Below are positions 9,336 to 18,293 of a stretch of DNA of 64,000 nucleotides, piece by piece. The translations under genes were made by a program, and so were the position numbers. The stretch lies in assembly GCA_934635225.1 (NCBI GenBank), contig CAKTYZ010000005.1:118126-182125 (forward strand). The letters run 5' to 3'. Source of the DNA: an uncultured Kiritimatiellota bacterium. GTDB taxonomy: Bacteria; Verrucomicrobiota; Kiritimatiellia; RFP12; UBA1067. The notes under the pieces were generated by a model, which was given only the letters and a program-made list of their open reading frames with translations, made no database searches and had not been told where the DNA came from. The first letter of the stretch is position 1; the number at the start of each line of letters is the position of its first letter.

Positions 9336-10607
9336 TCAGCGAAAACTACCGCCAGAACCTTCCATCAGGACGCAGGGACGACAAGCGAAAGCCCGTTCGT
9401 CCTCTTCCGAGGCGGGGGTCTCCGGCTTCATGCCGTAGACCCAGCTCCAAGCATCCACAAAGGCACACGACACGCCCTCCGCCGTTGCGGCCCGGTGAAG
9501 GTATTTCCAGAAATCGTCGCGCTTGCCGCGTCCTCCGCTTTCAGATATGCAAGTCACAAGACCCCGCTCTGCCGCGAACGCACTCATCTGTCGCAGACGG
9601 GAGACGGACCGTGCCAAGTTCTTCTCGGCTTGTTCGATTGTCTTGCCATTGCCGATGCTGTAATCGTCGATTCCTATGATATCCGTATAAGCATCGCCAG
9701 GATAACGCGCCAAAAAGGTATTCGCCGTGTCGCCTTCTCGGCCGAACTCCTTCCATTGACGATCCGGCGTATAGGCAAAGAGAATGCGGTCGGGGCCGCA
9801 CGCACGACGCAAAAAGTCCGCCTCAAAGCGGCAAAAGGCACGAAACTCCTCCGCTGAACACCATCCGTTCCCCCACCAGAACCAGTCACCGTCCGCTTCA
9901 TGCGGATAACGCAAGATGACAGGGATGGAATCACCCGTTTCGGGATCTTTCAGACCGTTAAAGAATTCCGCGACATCCGCAAGCTGGTCGAGAAACCACG
10001 CCCGAGGATTCGCCGCCGGCTTCCGAAGGGGTTTGCCTTCAATCAAGTCAGTTCCACAGGGATCTCCCGAACCGTCCAAGATCTGACGAATGACATTCTT
10101 GTTCAGTCCGCCGCTTTTGAAACGATAGGATGCCTGTGGAAATCCGTTCGTCGTGTAAGGCTGATCCATGTGCCAGTTGAAGACCATGATGGCGCCGAAC
10201 GCCTGCCATTGCTTCTGGATGGCCGCCGTCAATCCCGCACGATTGACGGCGTAATAGCGCGGCGAGTGCCAAGTCCCAACGACACTGGCGAGATCCGCAT
10301 AGTTGATGAGAGCGCGGCGGCCTCCCGTATAGCGGCTCACGTAGTCGCAAGTCAGATTGACCTCATCAAGCGACTTCGGCAGATACCGTCCGTCCTTCTC
10401 CCGCACAAACCGCCCATCACCCAACCATCCGCCGTGATCGAGCCACGGATACGTCCATGCCCAATAGTAATTGGGAGAAGCAGCCACAGACTTCAACTTG
10501 GCGAGGACTTTCGCCGCATTCGACTCCGGCGTACGCGACGAAGGGACAAACGCGGGGTCTCGCCATCGTCGCTCGCAAGCAGCCGCCATGCGCTCGGATC
10601 GTTGCAC
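9336..10607 (-). CDS. GH26 endo-mannanase-like catalytic domain (3' half of a frameshifted gene)
   Basis: The frame encodes a GH26 barrel: YYWAWTYPWLDHGGWLGDG, then IVLR-like strand ending RYPHEADGDWFWWG with the acid/base glutamate, a tyrosine-rich FAYTPDRQWKEFG strand, and CISESGGRG with the nucleophile glutamate. Family members are mainly beta-1,4-mannanases, some beta-1,3-xylanases. The frame has no signal peptide; its first convincing residues (TPESNAAKVLAKLK) begin inside the end of the upstream frame at 10493-11956, which carries the signal peptide. The listed start is only the open-frame limit. I infer one secreted protein split by a -1 frameshift near 10560. Confidence 0.8.
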   Translation of the reverse strand: MQRSERMAAACERRWRDPAFVPSSRTPESNAAKVLAKLKSVAASPNYYWAWTYPWLDHGGWLGDGRFVREKDGRYLPKSLDEVNLTCDYVSRYTGGRRALINYADLASVVGTWHSPRYYAVNRAGLTAAIQKQWQAFGAIMVFNWHMDQPYTTNGFPQASYRFKSGGLNKNVIRQILDGSGDPCGTDLIEGKPLRKPAANPRAWFLDQLADVAEFFNGLKDPETGDSIPVILRYPHEADGDWFWWGNGWCSAEEFRAFCRFEADFLRRACGPDRILFAYTPDRQWKEFGREGDTANTFLARYPGDAYTDIIGIDDYSIGNGKTIEQAEKNLARSVSRLRQMSAFAAERGLVTCISESGGRGKRDDFWKYLHRAATAEGVSCAFVDAWSWVYGMKPETPASEEDERAFACRPCVLMEGSGGSFR

Positions 10608-11956
10608 ACATCACTGGATGGCGCGGCGTCATTTGCCGTCGCCCATGAATACCCTGTCGCCACAACCGGGGCATCATAGTTCAGCTGAACCCAAACATTA
10701 TCGCCCTCATCAACGATTCGCGAGACCGAAGCCCGCCAGTCGAGCCATTTCGTGTCTAGCGACCCATCCGTCGCCATTGTCGGGTCCTCTCCAGGCGAGC
10801 AGTCCTTTCCTGCATCCCATGTCACCTTCGTGCCCTCCGCGTACGTCACCTTCCCGCCAGGTATCTCCTCTCCGCCGTTCAGCAACTTGAGCTCGGCAAT
10901 CTGTGCACCCGTGGCCTTGGAGCCGCGCACACCATCGATTTTGAACCGATAGTGTCGATAGCCTGGGAACGCAAGCTTCAGCGTCCCTTCTGAAACCGTA
11001 AAATCAATTGGCTCCTCTGGCTGGGTTAACGTCAACGTACCGTCGCCGCGTTTCACGATGTTTGCGGTCGCCCCTGGAGCATTCGTCAAGATGGCGCCAA
11101 GCGTCAAGGCGTGGTCCGCCGCCACATTGAAAACCGTTTGTCCGGGCGCCAGCCGCACAAGCCCGCCTTTGAAATGAGAATTCGCCGCATCGCCGTCTAC
11201 CGTCAGTTCGGGAACCTTGAAGTTGCAGAGATTGGAGGCGTTAAAGGCAAGCGAACCACCGGAACGCAGACAGAGATTGCTCGCATATTTTCCATCCAAG
11301 ACAGAGCTGCACCATCGTGAGCCAAATCCAGTCGTCACTCCCGGGCCTTCAAAGACGAGCTTCGGCGATCCCAAGCCCGCCTTGCCACCCTCCGCCGGCG
11401 ACAACTGAGCGGATTCGCGCAGAACAACAGTGACGTCTGCCCCCAATTGCCCGTTGGAATTGACACGGAAGATCGTCCTTCCGCCAATCGTCCACGTTAT
11501 GCCAGGCTCGGCGGTCAATGGCTTCATTTCGTCCAGACAGACCGTCATCGCGTCTGAACGCGTCCATATCTGGTCTGCCGCGAGATGAACGCCTCCGTTG
11601 TTCCGAATGTTAATCTGCTTGTTTCCCGCTGTCACGGCAAGGCCACCCGCACCTAACGTCAACTTACCGGAACCCGTGAGATAGCACTCCGCCGTTGCAG
11701 CCGTGTATTCAAGACCATACGCGCAAATGTCCGAAGAAACCGACACCGTCTTATCGGGAATCACCGCCAGGGCACCGTCCTGCCAGTCAACGGACTGCCC
11801 CGCCTCGTCTGTCCAAGCGCCAGATGCCATCCATTCTCCCGCATCATCACCAGCATAAGTCAGTCTCATGGGAGCCCCCCAGACGATGGACGAAGCGGCC
11901 TGAATCGCCATCCATAAGGACAACTTTCGCGACATATGTTGTATCTGTTGTGTCAT
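10493..11956 (-). CDS. Secreted protein with autotransporter-like and discoidin-like parts (5' half of the frameshifted GH26 gene)
   Basis: Starts MTQQIQHMSRKLSLWMAIQ with an AAAGGAAA ribosome site 7 nt upstream; the signal peptide ends near VWGA. Residues 30-300 are low-complexity beta-strand sequence ending in NIVKRGDGTLTLTQ, the pattern of passenger-associated autotransporter repeats. After that, YRHYRFKIDGVRG to NDPSAWRLLASDDGE resembles the first two thirds of a discoidin (F5/8 C) type carbohydrate-binding domain, which then breaks off and ends in a basic out-of-frame tail. In the -1 frame the GH26 domain follows at once. Divergent from the regulator at 12092; a possible -10 TAGAAT lies at 11989-11984. 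Confidence 0.75.
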   Translation of the reverse strand: MTQQIQHMSRKLSLWMAIQAASSIVWGAPMRLTYAGDDAGEWMASGAWTDEAGQSVDWQDGALAVIPDKTVSVSSDICAYGLEYTAATAECYLTGSGKLTLGAGGLAVTAGNKQINIRNNGGVHLAADQIWTRSDAMTVCLDEMKPLTAEPGITWTIGGRTIFRVNSNGQLGADVTVVLRESAQLSPAEGGKAGLGSPKLVFEGPGVTTGFGSRWCSSVLDGKYASNLCLRSGGSLAFNASNLCNFKVPELTVDGDAANSHFKGGLVRLAPGQTVFNVAADHALTLGAILTNAPGATANIVKRGDGTLTLTQPEEPIDFTVSEGTLKLAFPGYRHYRFKIDGVRGSKATGAQIAELKLLNGGEEIPGGKVTYAEGTKVTWDAGKDCSPGEDPTMATDGSLDTKWLDWRASVSRIVDEGDNVWVQLNYDAPVVATGYSWATANDAAPSSDVCNDPSAWRLLASDDGETPRLSLRRVRRSRMRRKSSPS

Positions 11957-12054
11957 GGCATTTTCCTTTCGTAGTTTGAGGGTATTCTATCACAATAGCG
12001 TTTTGTCAGTCCATCGGATATAATTAGTTTTCAAACAAGAGTTTCATTCGATAA

Positions 12055-12085
12055 TTCACAACGCGCACAGGCCTTTTGGTATAAT
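12055..12085 (+). promoter_or_regulatory. Promoter of the second LacI/AraC-type regulator, leaderless
   Basis: TTCACA at 12055-12060, 19 nt, then TATAAT at 12080-12085 preceded by TGG. Only six bases separate the -10 from the ATG at 12092, so the predicted transcript starts at the A of the start codon. Confidence 0.65.
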
Positions 12086-12091
12086 GGGATC

Positions 12092-13237
12092 ATGAAAAGG
12101 AACATCCTCGTCTTGCTCTGGTCTTCGACCATCGCGTCTGGACACGACTTCTTTACCGGATTCGCCGCACTCGCACGGCAACATGCGGACTGGCAGCTTC
12201 ATCTGCGCATTGCGAAGAAAATAATCGAGCCGAACATCCTGAGAACCATTCGAGCTGGCGGCTACAATGGCATCGTCACCGATGAGGACACCTACTTTGC
12301 GTTCCCTGCGGACACGATTCCCGCGGCGACATCCGTCGTCATCTTCGGAACATACAACCCGGACGCGCCGACAAATGTCGCCTATGTCCAAAACGACAAT
12401 GCCGCCATCGCGCGTTTTGGCGGCAACTACCTTCTGTCCCTCGGACGATTCCGGTCATTTGGCTTCGTCCCGACGGAAGTCGCGCACGGATGGTCGAGCA
12501 TTCGCGCGACGGCCTTTGCCAAGACCTTGCGCGCTCAACGGCATGAGGCGTTTATCTTCGACCCAAACGACCACGCGCTCCCGCTCAAGGCATGGCTTCG
12601 TGCGCTGCCAAAACCGACGGCCGTCATGGCCGCATGCGACGCAACAGCACTGGAAGTCATCGAAACCTGCAAGCGCGCGAAACTCGTCATTCCCCAACAG
12701 GTCTCAGTGTTAGGAGTGGATAACGACGAGCTTCTCTACGAGTTCGACTCGCCGACGATCAGCAGCGTCCTGCCGCGACACGACATCGTTGGACGGCTGG
12801 CCGCCCAAATGCTGCTGCGCATGTTCCGTTCACGCAAACGCGCGAAGCTCCGCCATGCGGTCTGCGACGAGCAGGACATCATCGAACGGGAGTCAACCGC
12901 GCCAATCACGCCAGCCGTCCATCTCATTTCAGCCGCGCTCAACTTCATCCGGCAAAATGCGACGAAGGCCATCACAACAAACGATGTCGTCAAGCACCTC
13001 GGCGTCTCACGCAGTCTCGCGGACCTTCGCTTCCGTCAATGCCAAGGCGTGACCATTCGAGAGACGATCCTTCGGGTACGCCTCGAAGAGGTCAAAAAAC
13101 GCCTCGTCACAACGCAACTGTCCGCCGCAAAAGTCGCACGGATTTGCGGGTTTAAGGACATCCCTCACCTTCAAGTCATCTTCAAGAGGCGTTTCGGGCT
13201 GCCAATGAAGCAATGGCGCCAGTCTCAGCTTTCATGA
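12092..13237 (+). CDS. Transcription regulator: LacI-type sensor with AraC-type HTH (XylR-like), second copy
   Basis: The 381-residue protein has the same architecture as the regulator at 8146 but is divergent in sequence. The sensor part shows AVMAACDATALEVIETCKRAKLVIPQQVSVLGVDND, and the C-terminal AraC pair shows TTNDVVKHLGVSRSLADLRFR and SAAKVARICGFKDIPHLQVIFKRRFGL. It is transcribed divergently from the secreted GH26 gene, so it probably controls that gene in response to a mannan-type sugar. The ATG is fixed by the promoter six bases upstream. Confidence 0.88.
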   Translation: MKRNILVLLWSSTIASGHDFFTGFAALARQHADWQLHLRIAKKIIEPNILRTIRAGGYNGIVTDEDTYFAFPADTIPAATSVVIFGTYNPDAPTNVAYVQNDNAAIARFGGNYLLSLGRFRSFGFVPTEVAHGWSSIRATAFAKTLRAQRHEAFIFDPNDHALPLKAWLRALPKPTAVMAACDATALEVIETCKRAKLVIPQQVSVLGVDNDELLYEFDSPTISSVLPRHDIVGRLAAQMLLRMFRSRKRAKLRHAVCDEQDIIERESTAPITPAVHLISAALNFIRQNATKAITTNDVVKHLGVSRSLADLRFRQCQGVTIRETILRVRLEEVKKRLVTTQLSAAKVARICGFKDIPHLQVIFKRRFGLPMKQWRQSQLS

Positions 13238-13263
13238 GAAGGACCGTCCGACGCAAGACCTAT

Positions 13264-14352
13264 TCAGGAGCTTGTCTTCATGTCCCTTAGCGCCAACGGA
13301 TAGTAGACGCAACGGAAGAAGGCTCGCGCGGGGCAGTCGAGAATCGGATGGATGCCGCACAGGAGGACAAGCGGCGCAGCGAATCGTTTCGGAAGCCCTG
13401 CAAAACGGACGAGCCGCAGGAAGTCTGTCCGACCCGTGCCTTTCAACAACATTCGCACGCAGGACGTCCAGTCACGCCGCGCAATTCGCGTCGTGTACCA
13501 CGGATTGAAAAACTTGAACAAGAAACGCGACAGAACAAGACGCGCCCACGCCTGCGAAAGCCCCACGTCAAAAGGATGCGTGACATGGAAACGGAGAAGC
13601 AAGCGAACGGACTCGGCCAAACACGCCAACTCGCGCACGGAGAATGCGTTCGTCGTCACAGACCCCATGCGCCGACGGTAGACGTAACAGACGGCATCCA
13701 GATAACTAACCGACTTCGCCGCATAGAAAATGCGCGGCGTACTCTCGGAATCCTCGTAGATAAGTCCAGGAACAAAACGAATCGCGTTTTCGCGCAGAAA
13801 ATCAAGCCGAAGGGCCATCAGCCACGACATCGGGAAATAGGATGCGCCTCGTCGCGCAATGGAAACGAGCGCCTCAGAGCCCGACCACATGCGTCCATCG
13901 TCCGTCGGCAGAAAGTTGGCAAAGCGCACACACGAAACGACGCGTCCTTCCGCATCCTCGTCACGCCGCTCGGCCGCGAACTGGATGACATCCGGCTCGC
14001 CATTCGCGCATGCCGCCGCAATTCGCGCGAGAACGCCATCGTCGGCAAGGAAATCGTCACCGTCCAGCCAAACAACATAAGTGCCGCGCGCGACATCAAG
14101 CCCTCGGTTGCGCGGAGAAGCCGGCGAACCGCTCCGTTCCCCGAAAAGGACGCGAAAACGCGTGTCCTGTCGCGCCGCCTCTGCACATCTCTCGTGCGTG
14201 TCATCTGTCGAACGCTCGACCGAAAGGATGCATTCCCAGTCCACGAAAGACTGGTTGCGCACGGACGCGAGCATCGCGTCCAAATGCATACTGACGTTGT
14301 AACACGGCGCAATGACCGAGAAAAAGGGACGGGACATGGAATCAGAGTTCAT
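13264..14352 (-). CDS. Family 2 glycosyltransferase
   Basis: A 362-residue cytoplasmic GT-A enzyme. It begins SRPFFSVIAPCYNVSMHLDAMLASVRNQ, the nucleotide-sugar binding fold of GT2, followed by LDGDDF, the DxD-like metal motif, and LIYEDSESTPRIF. ATG codons at 14352 and 14337 are both possible; neither has a clear ribosome site. It is the last gene of the exopolysaccharide locus and converges on the regulator at 13237 with only 26 nt between. It should add one sugar to the lipid-linked repeat unit; donor and acceptor are not visible. Confidence 0.85.
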   Translation of the reverse strand: MNSDSMSRPFFSVIAPCYNVSMHLDAMLASVRNQSFVDWECILSVERSTDDTHERCAEAARQDTRFRVLFGERSGSPASPRNRGLDVARGTYVVWLDGDDFLADDGVLARIAAACANGEPDVIQFAAERRDEDAEGRVVSCVRFANFLPTDDGRMWSGSEALVSIARRGASYFPMSWLMALRLDFLRENAIRFVPGLIYEDSESTPRIFYAAKSVSYLDAVCYVYRRRMGSVTTNAFSVRELACLAESVRLLLRFHVTHPFDVGLSQAWARLVLSRFLFKFFNPWYTTRIARRDWTSCVRMLLKGTGRTDFLRLVRFAGLPKRFAAPLVLLCGIHPILDCPARAFFRCVYYPLALRDMKTSS

Positions 14353-14383
14353 CAGCGTGACATTAGAGTAGAGGTGAAGCCCA

Positions 14384-15628
14384 TCAGGCCCTCCTCGGGA
14401 CGCAAAAGGATTCAAAGCAGACGAGCCGTCGCAGGTTCTGTTCCTCACACCGTGCGAGGTAACTGCGGTTGCGCAAGGCCTCACGCGCCGTCGAGTCGGA
14501 AAGAAGCGGACGCAGAGCGGCGGCAATCCCCTCGGCTGAAATGTCGCAGAGGACGCCCCTCACCCCCGGTTCGGAAAGGTGATCGATGCCACCCGCCGTC
14601 CGCGTGGAAACAACCGGGCACCCAAGCAGCAGGGCTTCGGAAATCGTAAGGCCCAGCGCCTCTTTCACGCTCGGCTGGAGGTAGACATCCGCGCGCCGCA
14701 TGAGCGGGTAGGGATTTGAACGATGCCCATGAAAGATGACAAGATCCCTGACACCAAGCTGACGCGCACGCATGCGGTAGACAGGACCCTCCGCCCCCCA
14801 GCCAATGACGTGATAGCGGAAGCCACGCAGGCCTTCTCGCGCGAGGATGGCGATGGCCTTAAGGGCGAGATCGATACCCTTGACCGAATTCAATCGCGCG
14901 CACGTGACGACATGGACGGCATCTGGGACGAATGTGGATTCGTCCGCGCTGTCCGTCGGAGCCTCGGCACATTCAAGTATGCGCCGCGCATCCACAAGGT
15001 TCTCCGCGACAACGACCTTCTCGGCGTATTCCGGCCACCAACGGCGAATGTCATCCGCCACGCGACGCCCGACGGAGAGGATGCGGTCGGCGGCGGCGAA
15101 GCCGAGTTCCTGATGGTAGACGCCCTCCTTCTCGCCGCAGTGGTAGACGAGCAGACGGCTCTGGCACGAGAAAGCTCGCACAGCCTCCTCCGCCGCCCTG
15201 GTGTCGTAGACCACAACCGTGTCACAGGCGGCGGCATCCTGACCCAATTCGCGCCGGATATAGCGTGCGTAGAGCCGCGCCTCCATGTCGCAGAAGAAAC
15301 GACCGACAGCGCGGGACGGCCCTGACGTATGCCAGAAGAGGAAGCCGCCGAAACGATGGAGAAGATTCCAGCGATAGCGACGCCGAAACGTCACGCAACG
15401 CGTCCGATCGGCCACGATGACGCGGACACACGGGGCGAAGCGACCGAGGATTGACGAATCCCCATAGTCCTCTCCCGTCGTAAAGAGAACCGTGACTTCA
15501 AAGCGCGAGTAGTCGAGCCGCGAAACAAGCGCACAGAGCGCGTTGCCGATTCCGTCCGCGCGGGCCTGATAGGAGACAAACGCAAGACGCACCTTCCGTC
15601 GATTCGGGTCCATCTGAAACCCTTTCAC
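14384..15628 (-). CDS. Family 4 glycosyltransferase
   Basis: A 414-residue GT-B enzyme. The N-terminal half begins RLAFVSYQARADGIGNALCALVSRL. The C-terminal half has the GT4 signature: VTCARLNSVKGIDLALKAI, VIFHGHRSNPYPLMRRADVYLQPS and KEALGLTISEALLLGCPVVSTR, with the catalytic-type E-x7-E. A GTG start at 15628 is chosen because AAGGAG lies 6 nt upstream. It follows the flippase after 75 nt without an obvious terminator. A retaining sugar transfer onto the lipid-linked glycan is the likely role. Confidence 0.88.
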   Translation of the reverse strand: MKGFQMDPNRRKVRLAFVSYQARADGIGNALCALVSRLDYSRFEVTVLFTTGEDYGDSSILGRFAPCVRVIVADRTRCVTFRRRYRWNLLHRFGGFLFWHTSGPSRAVGRFFCDMEARLYARYIRRELGQDAAACDTVVVYDTRAAEEAVRAFSCQSRLLVYHCGEKEGVYHQELGFAAADRILSVGRRVADDIRRWWPEYAEKVVVAENLVDARRILECAEAPTDSADESTFVPDAVHVVTCARLNSVKGIDLALKAIAILAREGLRGFRYHVIGWGAEGPVYRMRARQLGVRDLVIFHGHRSNPYPLMRRADVYLQPSVKEALGLTISEALLLGCPVVSTRTAGGIDHLSEPGVRGVLCDISAEGIAAALRPLLSDSTAREALRNRSYLARCEEQNLRRLVCFESFCVPRRA

Positions 15629-15703
15629 GTTTCACTCCTTCCGTCCTTCTTGCGGAAGCGTAGGACAAAGGCGCAACTCCCTCCTCTTTGCGGAACAAAG
15701 GGC

Positions 15704-17302
15704 CTACACGCAATGGCAATTGTCATCATCGGAGTCGAATCTTTCTTTTTCGTGGCGGACAGGCCAGAGGACAGGAGCCAGACGCGCACGAAGCGTCACC
15801 GCAACGGCACGACAATCGGCTGTCCAGCCGTAAAGCGCGGCAAAGCAGACCGCATACGCAACCGAAATGGCAACGGCCCAGCCGATCCAACCAACCCAAG
15901 CGACCGGTGCAGGAGCAAAAGCCGACCTTACGCCGGACGCAAACGCGACAGGAAGGGCTGCAAGCGCGGCATACTGTCGCCAATAGTCGAAGGTCGTGCG
16001 TCCAAAGCGGTGGCGGAAGAGCAGATAAGGGCCACGCCAGAACGATGTCAGCACATACGAGACAATCGTCCCGAGAAAGACACCCGTAAGGCCGAGTGAC
16101 CTCACAAGCACGATGGAAACAGCGACGTTCAGCATCGCCTCGACTATTGGACGGGGCTTGTCACGCACGAAGAGGCCCGAGGCCGTGACGTTTTCGCCGA
16201 CCGTACTCCACGAGGTCCGAAGATAGAAGAGCAGACAGATGACCGCCTCGACACCCGTGCCAAGGCAGAAGCGCGCGCCAAGCCAAAGACGGATGAAAGG
16301 CCCGACAAGAAGAAAGAGTCCAGTGGCGGCAAAGCCGCTGAGCGCAAGATTCAGGAACTGCATCTTGCGGAAGAGATGATAGACATCTGATGAAGGCAGC
16401 GTCGCGTAGGCATTGCCGTAGTTCGAGGTGAAAACGCCGAGAAACTGATTCAGCAAACGCGTCAAGGCGGAGACGAGAAGTGCATAGTTGGAGTAGAGAC
16501 CGACAGCCGCAAGGCCGACGAACTTCGAGAGAATGATGCTGTCTGTCGAATTGACGACCGTGCCGCCGATGCGGTGGAGCATGAGTGCGCCAGCATCCTT
16601 GAAGATCCCGACCTTCTGCGCACGCGGCAGATCCTCGGCAACCGCAAAGACAGGCGCATAGCGCCGCGTCGTCCAGACGCTGAGAATCCAGTTGAACGAA
16701 AGCACGAATGCAATTCCGGAGGCAAGCGTCCCGACGAAGCTCTTTGTCAGCCAAAGGACAAGAATCTGGACGGCGAAGCGACCTGTTTCGGAGACCATCG
16801 ACGCGAAAAGCGCAACATGGTTCTTTCGATCGGCGTTCCAAATGGAAAGGCGGTAGGAAAAAAGGTAGGTCGAGACGCTTTGTGCAAGGAAGAGAAGATA
16901 GACGATGTTCAGGTTCACGTCACACGGCACGTCAGAGGCATCCCGGACAAGGAATCTGACGAATGGAAAGAGCGCAAGCCCAAGGACGAGGACAACGAGC
17001 GCGACGAGGAAATAGACCTGTCGAAAGAAGCGCATAAGCCGCCCGACCTGCACGACATCACCTCCGGCAATCGGCTTGTAGAAGCGATAGCAGATGGCCG
17101 ACCCGACGCCAAGTTCGGCGAGAGCAAGCAGGCGAAAGACGTCCCAGAAGAGACCGTTAATGCCAAGGTAACGCTCCGAGAGGAGGGCTATAAACGCCGT
17201 TCGATAGGCAAAACCGGCGACCACATTAAGAATGTGGCAAATCGTCCCGACACCGGATGCCCGGAACATGCTCGTCGCGCGGCTCTGGCGGTTAAAGGTC
17301 AT
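15704..17302 (-). CDS. Wzx-like lipid-linked oligosaccharide flippase
   Basis: The 532-residue protein is almost entirely hydrophobic, with about 12-14 membrane segments, and opens SGVGTICHILNVVAGFAYRTAFIALLSERYLGINGLFWDVF. This is the N-terminal pattern of polysaccharide transporters of the MOP superfamily. It would flip the undecaprenyl-linked repeat unit across the inner membrane. The start MTFNRQ at 17302 has GAGG about 9 nt upstream and follows the Stealth gene after 16 nt, so the two are co-transcribed. Confidence 0.87.
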   Translation of the reverse strand: MTFNRQSRATSMFRASGVGTICHILNVVAGFAYRTAFIALLSERYLGINGLFWDVFRLLALAELGVGSAICYRFYKPIAGGDVVQVGRLMRFFRQVYFLVALVVLVLGLALFPFVRFLVRDASDVPCDVNLNIVYLLFLAQSVSTYLFSYRLSIWNADRKNHVALFASMVSETGRFAVQILVLWLTKSFVGTLASGIAFVLSFNWILSVWTTRRYAPVFAVAEDLPRAQKVGIFKDAGALMLHRIGGTVVNSTDSIILSKFVGLAAVGLYSNYALLVSALTRLLNQFLGVFTSNYGNAYATLPSSDVYHLFRKMQFLNLALSGFAATGLFLLVGPFIRLWLGARFCLGTGVEAVICLLFYLRTSWSTVGENVTASGLFVRDKPRPIVEAMLNVAVSIVLVRSLGLTGVFLGTIVSYVLTSFWRGPYLLFRHRFGRTTFDYWRQYAALAALPVAFASGVRSAFAPAPVAWVGWIGWAVAISVAYAVCFAALYGWTADCRAVAVTLRARLAPVLWPVRHEKERFDSDDDNCHCV

Positions 17303-17318
17303 GAATTCGTCCTCACAT

Positions 17319-18293
17319 TCATCTCTCCCAAGACGCCTTCTTCGGAAAGAGATGCTCATAAAAGGCCGTCATGCGCTGATAGGCGGCCTCATCAGCTCCA
17401 TCCTTGTCATTTAGACAGAAAAGCGCGGGTTTGAGCCGATTGAAGGATTCGACGAAGTCGCCACGACCCAGTTCTGCGAAATGCGAATCGACACGATAGC
17501 ACCAACGCGGCAAGAACTTCGAGAGCGTATTTGCCCCGCGCGTCGCCCGCTGACGATAGACGGCGTGTCCGAGGGCAAGCGAATAAAGAGAAAGAACCGT
17601 ATGTTCCACCTGCCATTCCGAGCGGAAACGGCTCGTGAAAGTCTCCGCAAGGTCATCCGCATACTGGCTCAGGAACGTCAGGCCGTCGCTCTTTAGGTAC
17701 GCATCAATGTTATGATGGGGAAAACGTCCCCAAGCGGGCGTCTTCACGCCAAGATGATCCAAGATGAAGCGATTCGCAGCAACCAATGAACGCGTATACG
17801 ATCCGCCGCCACTCTTTGAGTACATGCCGCGATAACGCACAATCGGGAACCCCCTGTCCGTAAAGAAAAAGTCCGGCTCGACATCACGCGCAACCATGCA
17901 ATCGTCGTTCGCATAGAGAAAATGTTCGGAAAGCCCAGGAATTCGTGCCAAAAAGAACTCCAGCGCAACAGAGTTCCATGTCGGCAAATACTCGACCGGA
18001 ACAAACTCGGAATGGCGGACAATCCGAATCTTCGGATGCGCGGCATCCAGCCAAGTTGGCGGCGTCTGTTCGTCGCTCAGCGCAAGAACGATACGGTTCA
18101 GCCACGGACAATGCATCTCCGCACCACGCAAAGCATATTTGAGTTCATCGTGTTGACGAAAACGCACAGCACTCATGCCCGCACCCGCAGGATTCATCGC
18201 TGACCCGCCATGTTCGGCTATGTAGGCATCACGTCGCGCACGAAACGGCGGATCGTCAAGATCGCACCAAAGATAGACGAGATCAATCGTCAT
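17319..18293 (-). CDS. Stealth-family capsular polysaccharide sugar-phosphate transferase
   Basis: A 324-residue protein with the Stealth conserved regions: CR1 at the N-terminus (IDLVYLWCDLDDPPF), CR2 in the middle (DELKYALRG, then EYLPTWNSVALEFFLARIPGLSEHFLYANDDC) and a histidine-rich block FPHHNIDAYLKS. Characterised members transfer hexose-1-phosphate and so build phosphodiester-linked capsules. The start overlaps the upstream glycosyltransferase stop by four bases. Its presence predicts a phosphate-linked repeat in this organism's surface glycan. Confidence 0.88.
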   Translation of the reverse strand: MTIDLVYLWCDLDDPPFRARRDAYIAEHGGSAMNPAGAGMSAVRFRQHDELKYALRGAEMHCPWLNRIVLALSDEQTPPTWLDAAHPKIRIVRHSEFVPVEYLPTWNSVALEFFLARIPGLSEHFLYANDDCMVARDVEPDFFFTDRGFPIVRYRGMYSKSGGGSYTRSLVAANRFILDHLGVKTPAWGRFPHHNIDAYLKSDGLTFLSQYADDLAETFTSRFRSEWQVEHTVLSLYSLALGHAVYRQRATRGANTLSKFLPRWCYRVDSHFAELGRGDFVESFNRLKPALFCLNDKDGADEAAYQRMTAFYEHLFPKKASWER

